Origin: Phocoena phocoena
Taxonomy: Eukaryota > Chordata > Mammalia > Artiodactyla > Phocoenidae
DNA: 64,000 nucleotides
Assembly: GCF_963924675.1 (NCBI RefSeq)
Contig: NC_089239.1
Coordinates: 29,411,818 to 29,475,817 of the forward strand
Reading direction: 5' to 3'
Shown here piece by piece: positions 1 to 10,864 of this stretch. Every line of letters starts with the position of its first letter. Within the stretch, counting starts at the first letter, position 1. A program made the translations under genes and the position numbers. The notes under the pieces were generated by a model. It saw nothing but the letters and a program-made list of their open reading frames with translations. It ran no database searches and was not told the DNA's origin.

Positions 1-50
1 CCCCTGCGTTGGCAGGCGGATTCTTAACCCCTGCGCCACCAGGGAAGCCC
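1..50 (-). mobile_element. CHR-type SINE head fragment
   Basis: The reverse complement of these 50 bases is the 5' head of a CHR SINE (gggcttccctggtggcgca at its start, then the A-box region). The rest of the element lies left of the window. Head and orientation are seen directly; whether it is CHR-1 or CHR-2 cannot be told from the head alone, although the 'ggttaagaatccgcctgcc' spelling resembles the long CHR-1 copy at 35.9 kb. Confidence 0.9.
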
Positions 51-1164
51 CCCCATCAGGCTTGTTAAGTATCAGAATGACAGTGTGCCAAGAGGTCCCA
101 TTTGTACCCACAGCTTCCCCAATTGTGGTAGAGGGGATTTTAATGCCCCCGTGGCATCCTGAAAAAGCATGCCCACTGTATCAGAAAAGGAGTCCATAAA
201 AATGGGGAAAGACTGGAGGCTACCATTTACAACTAGCATCTGGATAAATGCATGGGGCTGAGCTTACTGACAACTGCCTGGGTTCCCTTGATGCCCCCAG
301 AATTCCAGGCCAAGCACCCTTATCCTTTGCTAACCAAACTTTTATCTAGGCCTCTACAATAATCAAGGGGCTGTTTGCAGGTTTTAACTGGGTAGCAAGA
401 TAACTTACTTAAGTATAGATTTTGGTGGAGTCTCAAAGGTCTTCATTAAACATCTGCCAAACTAATGAAAAGTTGATGTTTAGTGCTGTCGGGGGAAACC
501 CAAGCCTTCCATTTGAGTGGATAAATACCTCTAAATGGGTAAGAGTTAAGGAGAAAAGAAACCAGAAGCCTCCACGGGCATTCAAATTATTCCAGAGTTT
601 CTGGAGAAAGTGATTATTGAGGGGTGTAAATCTTTTCATTGTGCCACTAATTGCTACGGGGGAGAGCTTCTAATGCAGGCTGGGAAAGCTTGAGGGGATA
701 TGATTGAATTCTCTAAAAGCTGAGTTGTTGGTGAGTTCTAAAGGGGTCTGTGTACCAATAGTTAGAGGTTCCTTTTGGCCATCTGGTGCTATACATCCAT
801 AATTAAAAATCTGAATTTTTAAGACCCTTCCAATCATAAGACAGCTTCTATCAAAGTGATGTTATGAAACTTCAAAGTTTCAGATGATAGGTTAGTGAGA
901 GAGGGAAATTATATTTATTACCCACTCTGTATCTAGGTTCAAGGCTTCTTATTCAAGGCTTTCATTTCCATGGAAACAGCTTGTGGGACGTGGTGTGGTT
1001 ATTAGAAAGATTTCTTGTAATAACCTGCATGCATTCCTCTCAAGATACTTGCAACCAACATGTGTTTAAAATCTCAATCTTTACAATCAGATTAACATTT
1101 GTTAAAAGCACTAAGCCCCCAACAGATACACAGGGAATATTCACAAGGAGGCAATTAACATCTG
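51..1164. other. Unassigned non-coding DNA
   Basis: No gene or repeat family recognised. The overlapping short frames at about 422-640 on both strands match nothing I know and have no coding character. An old endogenous-retroviral interior is possible from the general look, but no motif supports it. Confidence 0.5.
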
Positions 1165-1300
1165 TCATTCATTCATCCCACATTCGTCCCTCAGCTTCTA
1201 GGCACTGAGCCAGGCTCTGGAGGTAAACAGAAAAACAAGACACAGATTTTGCCCACCAGCCCCTTACACTCTAACAAACACTGAGAAATAAAAGTGCACC
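1165..1300 (-). mobile_element. L2 LINE 3' end fragment
   Basis: The minus strand reads as an L2 3' UTR end. On the plus strand this appears as a cattcattcat tail, then ggcactgagccaggctctgg, then text like 'aacaaga..cagattttgccc', the diverged reverse complement of the L2 'agcacagtgcctggcac' region. L2 is an ancient mammalian LINE; this copy is heavily diverged. Confidence 0.6.
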
Positions 1301-1454
1301 AGGAGTAAAAGAACAACAAATATGCAAGACAACAGAACACAATTCTGGAAGCTACCATCTTGGGGAAATGACAGAACCAGTGTTCGTAAGAGTCAGTGGG
1401 AACACTGCTGGTGGCATCGTTTTGGACGAGATAGTAATAATCCCATGAAATCAC

Positions 1455-2330
1455 CACAGCCTTTGACGCAGTCGCTCTACTTCTGAAAAATAACTCTAAA
1501 TGTGAACACATGTTACGCACAAATATGTACCTAGTAACATTCTTTTAAATTGTGGAATACCAGAAAAAATGAATATTCAACAGTAAAGAAATGGTTCAAT
1601 AAACTTGGTTAGATTCCCATGAGAGAACTGTGACAAAGTCTGTCTCCTTGAGAAAACTTTCATCAAGCTCCTCCGAGCTCCTCATTGACTTGGACTCATC
1701 CTTGAACATGTGCGCAAGAGCCTGCTTTTAGCAAGGATCCTGCTAAGTCCGTTGAGCCAGAATCTTCCACCCTCAAGAGTTGATCACCTCCTCATTCCCC
1801 TCCATCCCCAGGTGACGTCTGGTCACCCTGGCTTACCTCAAGATTTCTGGAAGTCAGTTTAGCAGAATAACCCTAACCTGTTGGTAACTGTCCCCCCATC
1901 AACCCCCAATCCTCTGTTCCTCAGCTATAAATTCCCACTTTTCCTGACTGTATTCAGAGTTAAGCCCAATCTCTCTCCCCTGCTGCAAAGCCCCATTGTG
2001 GTAATCCCTATACTTATCAAAATAAACTGAAAGTCTGCCTTCCCATTTTAGCAAGCATCAAGAACAGTTTTTTCTTTAACAATAGCCATTAAAATAGCAT
2101 TCATGAAGGTTGTGAGAATAAATGGAAAATTCCTACGTATGTCAAACCTAAGGAGAAGAAATTTCCATGCACAGTTGGGAGTTACCATAAAAATGTTTGC
2201 ATTTAGATAAAGACTGAAAAGTAATATTCTAAGATATTAACAATGGTCTTGTTTTCACAGTAAAATCATGACATTCTTCCCTCCTTCTACTTCCTCTTCA
2301 AATTTAATAAATCTGCTTTCACTTTAAATT
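1455..2330 (+). mobile_element. Old L1M 3' UTR, split by an LTR
   Basis: Bases 1455-1625 resemble the L1M 3' UTR segment that includes 'aaatggttcaataaac'. Bases 2082-2330 resemble the directly following segment ('agccattaaaa', later 'gttaacagtgg'-like text). The two halves are in the same orientation and in the correct order, and the intervening 450 bp has the features of a retroviral LTR. The split is inference from this order; divergence is high. Confidence 0.5.
1629..2081 (+). mobile_element. Solo LTR of an endogenous retrovirus (family not named)
   Basis: The stretch starts with TG and ends with CA. It has a TATA-like box (ctataaattcccac near 1925) and, about 100 bp further on, a polyadenylation signal in 'aaaataaactgaaag' near 2021-2030, followed by a short U5-like tail. 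Pyrimidine-rich text between TATA and polyA sites is typical of gammaretroviral (ERV1-like) LTRs. No internal retroviral genes flank it. I did not find a clear target-site duplication, so the edges are approximate. Confidence 0.55.
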
Positions 2331-3009
2331 GCCCACAAAGTAAGACTACAGAAGACATCTCCTTACTTCCCTCTCTTATCCTTCAAAGCAAAATGACCAA
2401 AGAAAACATCAGGTTTATAAAACAGGAAATCTTGCCTCTGGAAGAAAAAACTAGAGGTAGAATATAATTAAAGGTAAACAGTACAGCCATAGCTCTTTGC
2501 AGAAAGGAGAGGTAGCATGAATTTTAAGATGGGATAGTTGGGAAGGGCCCAAGATCACTATGACCCCTGCAGCCCCAAAACAAGTCAGGATAAATCCAAT
2601 AATAAGAAACCTTTGGGTCTGAACTAAATATGAGGTTAGAGCAGGCACAGCCCACCGCCTAAGGTCAGTGTGAAAAATCTCTTGGCAGGGAGTGGGGTAC
2701 CTCTGTGGGCAATCACCGAAGCAAGAGTTAGGAAACCTGCTTTTCCTACGACCGTCAGTGACCAGACAGGGGTAGAGTTTACTCTTTCAGTGGCTCCATT
2801 CTTCATTTTTAAGGAGGCCTCTCCACCTTATTACATTATTTACAGATTTACTCAGCTGCTGATAGAGAAGTTATCTTGGAATGTTCCATTTTTCATCCTG
2901 TTTTGGCCACCCAGATTTTGAGCCCTTCTGCTAGGTTTGGAAAATTACCTTCCTAATGAATCCTGGTGAGAGGAAGAAACCTCTCTCTTTAGATGCAGAA
3001 AATGACACA
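2331..3009. other. Unassigned non-coding DNA
   Basis: No gene, RNA or repeat family recognised. Composition is A/T-rich and stop codons are frequent in all frames. Confidence 0.5.
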
Positions 3010-3011
3010 TA

Positions 3012-3458
3012 CGGGCAGCCCGCATTTTATTACACTTTGCGTTACTGGGCTTCACAGATGACTGCATTTTTCACAGACTGAAAGTTTGCGGCATGTCTAT
3101 CAACACCATTTTTCCAACTGCATTGGCTCCCATTGTGTCTCTAGGTCACAATTTGCTAATTCGTGTACTGTTTCAAGCTCTTTCATTATTACTATATTTG
3201 TTACGGTGATCTGTGATCTTTGATGTTCCTATTTTAATTTGGGGGACATTTTTTAGCAATAAAGCATTTTTAAATTAAGGTATGTACATGGGTTTTTTCA
3301 GACAAAGGGCTATTGCACACTTAATAGACAACAGCGTAGTGCAAATATAACTTTTATATACACTGCAAAGCCAAAATCTTTGTGTGACTCACTTTATCGT
3401 GTTATTCGATTTATTGCAGTGGTCTGTAACTGAACCCAAAATATCTCCGCGGTGCCTG
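3012..3458 (+). mobile_element. Internally deleted Tigger1-type DNA transposon
   Basis: The left end (attttattacactttgcg) and right end (atatctccgcggtgcctg) match the inverted termini of the pogo/Tigger1 group, and the bases just left are TA, the family's target. The first about 230 bp match the Tigger 5' end up to 'gatctttgatgttcctatt'. The sequence then jumps to the 3' end ('tttttagcaataaagca' to 'tgtgtgactcactttat'). The transposase gene expected in the middle (full elements are about 2.4 kb) is absent, so this is a non-autonomous copy. Confidence 0.8.
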
Positions 3459-3953
3459 AGCTGGATTTTCCTGCATCCCTTGCCACTAGGATGCAGGCGC
3501 TGACTCAGGCTATGCCATTCACATCTAGTCCAGACTCCGAACCAGGGGCAAGGCGTGCAGACACAGGCAGCGGAGAGCAGGGGCCTCCCTGGAGGAACAG
3601 TATGGTGGCAGCAGGAGACAGCAGGAACCAGCTGCGCTAGTGATAAGGATCCTCCCGCACTAGTGCTGTTGGTGGTTAGAAGGACCTAAAAGTGGTCTGG
3701 AGCTTAGTGGGAGCAGCAGTGATGCGTCCTTCAGAGCAATTCTATGACTTAATTTAGGGCGTGTATTCCTCAGCCTGATTCTTCAACCTTTCTGGTACTC
3801 ATGTGACCTACCCAATATTGTTATTTAAAAATTGCCCTTTTTTTCTTAAAAATGCCAGAGCTAAGTGCTTTGCCTGTAACCAAAAATGATGACTCATGCA
3901 AATGATAAACAGAATTCTCCGTCCAAAATGCAACATTAGTAGATCAACCTTTT
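3459..3953. other. Unassigned non-coding DNA
   Basis: Nothing recognised. A short frame at 3452-3640 has no family resemblance and begins inside the transposon end, so I do not regard it as a gene. Confidence 0.5.
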
Positions 3954-3967
3954 AAAAAAAACTCTTG

Positions 3968-4180
3968 GGCTTCCCTGGTGGCGCAGTGGTTGAGAGTCCG
4001 CCTGCCGATGCGGGGGGTGCGGGTTCGTGCCCCGGTCCGGGAGGATCCCACATGCCGCGGAGCGGCTGGGCCCGTGAGCCATGGCCGCTGAGCCTGGGCG
4101 TCCGGAGCCTGTGCTCCGCAATGGGAGAGGCCACAACAGTGAGAGGCCCGCGTACCGCAAAAAAAAAAAAAAAAAAAAAG
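3968..4180 (+). mobile_element. CHR-2 SINE, full length
   Basis: tRNA-derived SINE beginning ggcttccctggtggcgcag. The RNA polymerase III A box (tggcgcagtgg) and B box (ggttcgtgccc) are visible, followed by the CHR-2 body (gcggctgggcccgtgagcc) and a poly(A) tail at 4159-4179. A 14-bp target-site duplication (aaaaaaaactcttg) flanks it at 3954-3967 and 4187-4200, which marks L1-driven insertion. The apparent 93-residue frame across it is a by-product of the SINE. Confidence 0.95.
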
Positions 4181-4200
4181 ATATTAAAAAAAAACTCTTG

Positions 4201-5204
4201 CTTTCAACAGCTCATAGGTTCAAGCACATCCTTTGACAGAGATTAGCTATAAAACATTAATTCAAGGGCTACTGCCACCCTGGTTTCGACCTAAATTTAT
4301 TTTCTAAGCTTCTCTACTAAACTAATTTAAATATCTTACTACTATTAAAGCATTAGTGATAAATACAACTAAGATTAGTAGGTAACATAAATCTGACTTT
4401 CACTTGTGGAAACTTTGAATGCTGTAGAATTTTTAACAGCTTTGACTTTTTAAATTATAAAAGACAATTCCATTGACTAGATACTAAATGCCTAGAATAT
4501 TAATATATATAGTTAAGAAAAGTTCATGAGCTAATGTCCTAATTATTTCCGACATTCAACAAAATTCTAATATCAATGTTTTGGCAGGAAAGAAAGGCTT
4601 TTCAGTCTCTGAAGAACAAATGACTGTTCATATAATCTCTCTCATTGTCTAAATCAGAATACTGCCTAAATCACGTAAATGAAAATGTTAAATTTTCTGC
4701 TCAAACATGTCTTCTGGACTCATATTCTAGGTTTTCAGTAATGAGTCAGAGGATAGCACTTGAAAAATAAGTAACTCTGCTAGGAATGTAAGATGCATAT
4801 TACCATATTTGCAAGATAGCTGAAATATGAAAAACTGCTTTCTTAAAACACAAGTCAAACCACAGTCAGCTGAGAAAGGTACACAATAAGGCAGGCTGAG
4901 GTGCCATGAACAGGACGTTTTTCAGGATGCAGTTTGAGTCTGGCGAAAGCAGTTTTTCCCCGCTCCCACTGTTTATTGAACCACAAGCACAATGACTGCA
5001 ACATATAAATACATACTGTGATATTGTGATTTATAATAAGAAGTATATATTTGGTCTTCATTTCTGTTCTCAGCACAGGAACTCCTAAAACCCTTGGAAT
5101 TTCTTAGCTGATAAGAACCAAAAAGGTGAAAGGAGTCTTCTGTTGCTCCTGACAAGCCCCTTGCATTCACACCTGAGTTTATGTTAATGAGGTGATGTTT
5201 GGAA
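4201..5204. other. Unassigned A/T-rich DNA
   Basis: No gene or clear repeat seen. The short minus-strand frames at 4855-5230 look like chance frames. Confidence 0.5.
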
Positions 5205-5760
5205 AGCCCCAAGATAATTACAGGACTCACTCAGGGCTGGTTGCCAGGGGAGTGAACCAGGCGATTAGAAGATCAGAACTTTCAGCCGGACCCCACTCCC
5301 ACCTCCTGGAAGGGGAGCTGGGTTGGAGGGTGCATTGATCATTAATGGCCAGTGATTCAATGAATCATGCCCACATAGTGAAGCTTCCATAAAAATCCCT
5401 GAACTCTGGGGTTTGGAGAGCTTCCGGGCTGGGTGCCCGGTGCAGTTACTGGGCGGGTGGAGAGAACTCTTCCCACATACCTGCCCTAGGCATCTCTTCC
5501 ATCTGGCTGTTACTGAGTTAGATCCTTTGTTATAAATTGGTGATCTAGTAAGTCAACTCTTCCTGAGTTCTGTGAATCACTCTAGCACATTAATGGAACC
5601 CGAGGAGCGGGGGTTGGAAGGCGGTCACAGGAACTTCCAGTTTATAGCCAGTAGGTGAGAAGCACAGGGGATCATCTGAACTTGTGATTGACATCTGAAG
5701 TGGGGTGGGGTCAATCTTTGGAGATGGAGACCTTAACCTGTGAGATCTCTTGGCCCGTGC
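5205..5760 (+). mobile_element. Ancient LTR remnant
   Basis: The order of elements matches a common mammalian LTR whose consensus I recall but cannot name with confidence. It contains 'ccataaaaatccctgaac', then 'cccacatacctgccctag', then 'catctcttccatctggctg', then the TATA/polyA-like 'tgttataaattggtgatcta', then 'tgagttctgtgaatcac' and a GC-rich U5-like end with 'ttaacctgtgagatctc'. No flanking internal genes are present, so it is a solo LTR or LTR fragment. Confidence 0.6.
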
Positions 5761-6454
5761 GAACCTGCAATTCTCTGGGGACGCAAACTGTGGAAGGAAA
5801 TATAGTACCACCTTACCAGACACCACGTAAGACACCTCACTGCTGCTGGTTGGCACTGGCAGCCTTCAACTCAGTCTCCAAGCCAGCTAAGCTTCCAAGA
5901 GGACGTCGGACTCTTAGACTCTTACACCTCTTCACCTTAGACGCCTCCTCACTTTCAGTTCCTCCACATGCTTCCAATACCTCCGCCTCCAGCATTTCTC
6001 ATGACAGTTGATCTAGTGATCTTTTCAAAGGAAATCAAAGTCATCCAGTGTGAGTGCACCATGGCACCAAAATGATCTCCCAATCCCACCTCCCATCCTG
6101 CCCCTAACTCATCACCTGGCATATAGTAGAATCTCAATCAATACTATCAAATTAAGCAATGAGTCAATGGCAGTGTGCCATCTGGATTATCAGAGGCAAT
6201 CTATCCGCATCAGTTATCCCTCTCACCTTCATTTAATCATCAATCCCCTCTTCTGTTGCTTTAAACATATGAAACATAATCGTTTATATTGTTTTAATAA
6301 TTACATTATCTAAAGTCCTGATTCTGCTGTCTGTTGTCAGCTCTCACTCACAGTGACATGTTTCTTTTTTCTCCTTTTCTTTCTTTTTTTTTTTTTTTTT
6401 TACAGTGACCTCTGATCTTGTATGCCTTGTAAGTTTTTCTCTGGGATTGCACTG
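5761..6454. other. Unassigned DNA with a MIR-like tail and a poly(T) tract
   Basis: Mostly unassigned. Bases 6110-6150 resemble a MIR/L2 3' end (cacctggcatatagtagaat). A T-run of about 18 occupies 6384-6401. No gene recognised. Confidence 0.4.
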
Positions 6455-6588
6455 AGACCAGAGTTGGAGATATGTATTGGTTATATGCAAATATTACACA
6501 GTTTTACAAGGGACTTGAGCATCTGTAGATTTGGATATCCATGGGGGGATACCAATTCACCGAGGATACCAAGGGATGATTGTATAGG
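6455..6588 (-). mobile_element. Tigger/pogo-like MITE fragment
   Basis: The plus strand reads 'gacttgagcatctgtagat', 'ggatatccatggggg' and 'gataccaagggatga'. This is the diverged reverse complement of a Tigger-family terminal region (terminal 'ctcggtatccatggggg' type). Only one end is preserved, and it abuts an L1. Confidence 0.5.
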
Positions 6589-8500
6589 AAACTCTAAACA
6601 CTCCATCAAAAAACTGTTAGAACTAATAAACAGTGAAGTTGCAGGATATAAACTCAACACACAAAAATCTGCTGCATTTTTATACACTAATAATAAACTA
6701 TAAGAGGAATAAAGAAAACAATCCCATTTACAGTTTCATCAAAAAGAATAAAATTCCCAGAAATATGTTTAACCAAGGAGGTTAAGAAAAACGGTATATT
6801 GACACTACAAGATATTAATGAAAGAAACTGAAGAAGCCACAAATAAAAAAAAGATATTCCATGCTCATGCATTGGAATAATCAATATTGTTAAAATGTCT
6901 GTACTACCCAAAGCAATCTACAGATTTGATGCCACCACTATCTAAATTCCAATGGCATTTTTCATGGAAATTGAGGAAACAATCCTAAAATTTATATGAA
7001 ACCACAAAAGACCCTGAATATTCAAAGCAATCTTGAGAAAGAAGAACAAAGCTGGAGACCTCATGCTCCCTGATTTCAAACTATATTACAGAGCTATAGT
7101 AATTTAAACAGTATGGTATTTGCATAAAAGCAGACACATACATCAATGGAACAGAACAGAAAGCCCACAAATAAACCCATGCATATATAGTCATTTAATT
7201 TATGACAAAGGAGTCAAGAATATACAGTGGGGAAAGGACAACCTCGTCAATAAATGGTGCTGGCAAATCTGAACAGCCACACGCAAAAGAATGAAACTGA
7301 ACCACTGTCTTACACCATGCATAAAAACTAACTAAAAATGGATTAAAGACTTGAATATAAGACCTGAAACAATAAAAATCCAAGAAGAGAAAAGTCAGTA
7401 AGCTCCTTGACAAAGGTCTTGGCAATGATTTTTTTGTATCTGACACCAAAAGCAAAAGCCACAAAAGCAAAAATAAATAAGGGATACTACATCATACTAA
7501 AAAGCTTCTGCACAGCAAAGGAAACCATCAACAAAATGAAAAGGTGACCTATTGAATGGGAGAAAATATTTTCAAATCATGTATCTGATAACAGGCTAAT
7601 ATCCAAAACACATAAAGAACTCGTAAAATTCAATGGCAAAAACCAAACAAACCAATTAAAAAATAGGCAGAAGATCTGAAAAGACATTTTTCCAAAAAAG
7701 ACATATAAATGTTCAACAAGTACATGAAAAGATGCTATACATCATTAATCATAACGGAAATGCAAATCAAAACCACAGCGAGATACCACCTCACACCTGT
7801 TAGAATGGCTATCACCGAAAAGACAAGAAATAATACATGTTGGTGAGGATGTGGAGAAAGGGGAATCCTTGTGCACTGTTGGTGGGAATGTAAGTTAGTG
7901 CAGCCACTATGAAAAGCAGTATGAAGATCCCTCAAAAAATTAAAAATAGAACTACCATATAATCCAGCAATCTTACTTCTGGGTATTTGTTCAAAGAAAA
8001 TGAAAACACTAACTTAGAAAGATATATGCCTCCCTGTGTTCAATGCAGCACTATTTACAATAGCCAAGATATGGAAGCAAACTAAGTGTTCATCAGCAGA
8101 TTAATGGATAAAGAAATTGTGGCATATGTATATATGTATATATGTATATCACGGGATATTATTCAGCTATAAAAAGGAATGAATTCTTGCCATTTGTGAC
8201 AACATGAATGGACCTTGAGGGCATTATGCTAAGTGAAATAGGTCAGAAAGAGAAAGACAAGTACCATGTGATCCCTCTCATATGTGGAATCTAAAAAAAT
8301 AAAGCAAAAAACAAACAAACAAAAAACATCCCGAAGCTCATAAATACAAAGAACAGATTACAGATTGGTAGTTGCCAAGGCGGTGGGGTGTGGGATGGGA
8401 GAAATGGGTGGAGTCAAAGGGAAAGAAAGAAAGAAAGGAAGGAAGGAAGGAAGGAAAGAGAGGAAGAGGGGAAGGAATGGGAGGAAGAAAGAAAGAAAAT
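6589..8500 (+). mobile_element. Old L1 3' half (ORF2 C-terminal half plus 3' UTR)
   Basis: The sequence follows the ORF2 3' half. It has the segment ending 'cacacaaaaatctgctgc', then 'cccaaagcaatctacagat', 'atcaatggaacagaacaga' and 'aataaatggtgctggcaaa'. The zinc-knuckle region near 7845-7900 (gtgcactgttggtggg) and the 3' UTR ('gtgatccctctcatatgtg') follow. All frames are broken, so it is dead. The divergence from the copies at 9.5 and 45 kb marks it as an older subfamily. It ends in a purine-rich GAAA/GGAA tract. Confidence 0.85.
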
Positions 8501-8502
8501 AA
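8419..8502 (+). repeat. (GAAA)n/(GGAA)n purine tract
   Basis: Tetranucleotide repeats of GAAA and GGAA with interruptions, likely grown from the poly(A) tail of the preceding L1. A TATA/ATAT-rich stretch follows at 8521-8558. Confidence 0.85.
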
Positions 8503-8547
8503 AGTCATCTCTTTCATTAAGAAATATATATTATATATATTATATAT

Positions 8548-8640
8548 ATAAATAAATTCTTAGGACCCACCCCAAAATTTACTAAATCAGAAATCCTGGA
8601 GGCGTGGGTCAGCAACGTGTGATTTAACAAGTCTGAATGA
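8548..8640 (+). mobile_element. MER5A-like hAT MITE fragment
   Basis: The text runs 'ttcttaggacccacccca', 'ctaaatcagaaatcctgg' and 'gtgatttaacaagtc', which matches the middle of MER5A, a non-autonomous hAT-Charlie element. Both ends are missing. Confidence 0.6.
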
Positions 8641-9066
8641 GGACAAATTCCTGTAACAATATGACCGAATACCCAGAGCATAATGTTGAAAGAAAGAAGC
8701 CAGAATTATAGAATTCAAACTGTATATTCCATTTATACAATGATTTTAAAAAGAGATGAAATTCAACTAAATTTTGGGGGGATATGAAATTGAACTGAAA
8801 GTAAAATTGTAATGAAAAGAAGGAAGTACTTAACATAAAAATTAAAATAGTAATTATCTCTTGGGGAGGGAATCAGTTATTTAGATTAGGAAAGAATACT
8901 TCGGCAAATTTTAGGTGTTGACAATATTGTATTTCTTGACTTGAGTGGTGATTACACAGCTGTTCACTTTATAATAATTTACAGTATATACAATTGTATA
9001 TAATCTGTACATTATGTACTTCTCTATTCATGTTTTACATTTCACAATAAAAAGAACTTTTGAAAA
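8641..9066 (+). mobile_element. L1M (ME-type) 3' end
   Basis: The layout matches an old L1M 3' UTR: 'aaattttaggtgttgacaat', 'ttcttgacttgagtggtga', 'acacagctgttcacttt', then the final 'cacaataaaaagaac' polyadenylation signal. Heavily diverged and non-coding. Confidence 0.65.
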
Positions 9067-9455
9067 GAAAATAAAGAAGGTGTTGCTGAGGCCATCTGGA
9101 TGGGATACACAACTGAACCCCCTAAAGGCCTCTATAAACTGTTGAGATTATGGTGGGTGGTTGCCAAGATCCACATGGCTTGTGGCACCCAAGGCAAGCC
9201 TCATAGATTCCCTTGCTTGTTGTTAACCCGCCTCCTACCAATCTGGACTGGCTGCCTCCTTCTTCCATCTCTCCATGCCTTCCATGTATTTGGCAAGTTT
9301 CAAATTTTATACAGGAAACTCCTGCAGTTTCTAACCCCTGGGCCACATCTAGAAGAAGATTCTCTGCTGCTCGCAGATCCTACTTAACATTCAGCTGGTA
9401 GTGTGAAGTGCAACGGCCAACTGGTCCTTCAACCTTCAAAGCACTGTCTCCTAGA
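9067..9455. other. Unassigned DNA before the L1
   Basis: No family recognised. Frames of 62-95 residues exist here but overlap on both strands and match nothing known. Confidence 0.4.
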
Positions 9456-9947
9456 GGAGCCGTGTGGCTCGCAGGGTCTTGCTGCTCTGCCCAGCTGTCA
9501 GGACTGAGCCTCTGAGGTGGGAGAGCCGCGTTCAGGACATTGGTCCACCAGAGACCTCCTAGCCCCGTGTAATATTAGCTTGCCCAGAGATCTCCATCTC
9601 AATGCTAAGACCCAGCTCCACTCAATGACCAACAATGTCAGTGCTGGACACCCCATGCCAAACAACTAGCAAGACAGGAATGTGACCCAACCGATTAGCA
9701 GAGAGGCTGCCGAAAATCATACTAAGTTCACAAACACCCCAAAATACACCACCGAACATGGTCCTCCCCACCAGAAAGACAGGATCCAGCCTCATCCACC
9801 AGAACAAGGGCACCAGTCCCTTTCAACATGAAGACTACACAACCCACTAAACTAACCTTGCCGACTGGGAGCAGACACCAAAAACAACGGGAACTACGAA
9901 CCTGCAGCCTGCAAAAAGGAGACCCCAAACACAGTAAGTTAAGTAAA

Positions 9948-10806
9948 ATGAGAAGACAGAGAAATACACAGCAGATTAAAGAGCAAGGTAAAAACCCATC
10001 AAACCAAACAAATGAAGAGGAAATAGCAGTCTACCTGAAAAAGATTCAGGGTAATGATAGTAAAGGTGATCCAAAATCTTGGAAACAGAAAGGAGAAAAT
10101 ACAAGAAACATATAACAAAGAACTAGAAGAACTAAAGAGCAAACAATGATGAACACCACAATGAATGAAATTTAAAATTCTCTACAAGGAATCAATAGCA
10201 GAATAACTGAGGGAGAAGAACATATAAGTGACCTGGATAAAGAGTAGAAATAACTACTGCAGAGGAGAAAAAAAAAAGAAAGAAAGAAAAGAATTTAGGA
10301 CAGTCTCAGAGACCTCTGGGACAACATTAAACGAACAAACATTTGAATTATAGAGAAAAAAGGACTGAGAAAATATTTAAAGAGATTATAGATGAAAACT
10401 TCCCTAATATGGGAAAGGAAATAGTCAAGTCAAGGAAGTGCAGAGAGTCCCATACAGGATAAATCCAAGGAGAAACACGTCAAGACACATATTAATCAAA
10501 CTATCAAAAGTTAAATACAAAGAAAAAATATTAAAAGCATCAAGAGAAAAACAACAAATAACATACAAGGGAATCCCCATAAGGTTAACAGCTGATCTTC
10601 CAGCAGAAACTCTGCAAGCCAGAAGGGAGTGGCAGGACATATTTAAAGTGAAGAAAGGGAAAAACCTACAACCAACATTACTCTACCCAGCAAGGATCTC
10701 ATTCAGATTCAACAGAGAAATTAAAAACTTGATAGACAAACAAAAGGTAAGAGAATTCAGCACCACCAAACCAGCTTTACAACAAATGCTAAATGAACTT
10801 CTCTAG
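9948..10806 (+). pseudogene. L1 ORF1 (RNA-binding chaperone) relic
   Basis: L1 ORF1p is a trimeric RNA-binding protein that coats L1 RNA. The start is the ATG at 9948, which opens with MRRQRNTQQIKEQGK, typical of this lineage. The 5' frame runs to 10115 and then breaks. The coiled-coil part (about 10115-10430) is scattered over frames. The C-terminal frame 10438-10806 is clean and includes REKQQITYKG and PARISFRFN, the RRM end and C-terminal domain signatures. The two readable frames are out of phase, so at least one indel separates them. The stop at 10806 is where the family normally ends. Confidence 0.9.
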
Positions 10807-10864
10807 GCAGGAAACACAAGAGAAGGAAAAGACCTACAATAACAAACCCAAAACAATTAAGAAA

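Noticed and set aside
3965..4246. Frames of 60-93 residues on both strands with text such as GFPGGAVVESPPADAG (also at 27816, 43155, 51864)
   Set aside because: They are translations of CHR SINE copies. The same peptide recurs wherever the SINE occurs and is not a protein family.
9828..9947. Upstream in-frame extension of the L1 ORF1 start at 9828
   Set aside because: The canonical ORF1 start is the MRRQ methionine at 9948; the upstream part aligns with 5' UTR of the other L1.
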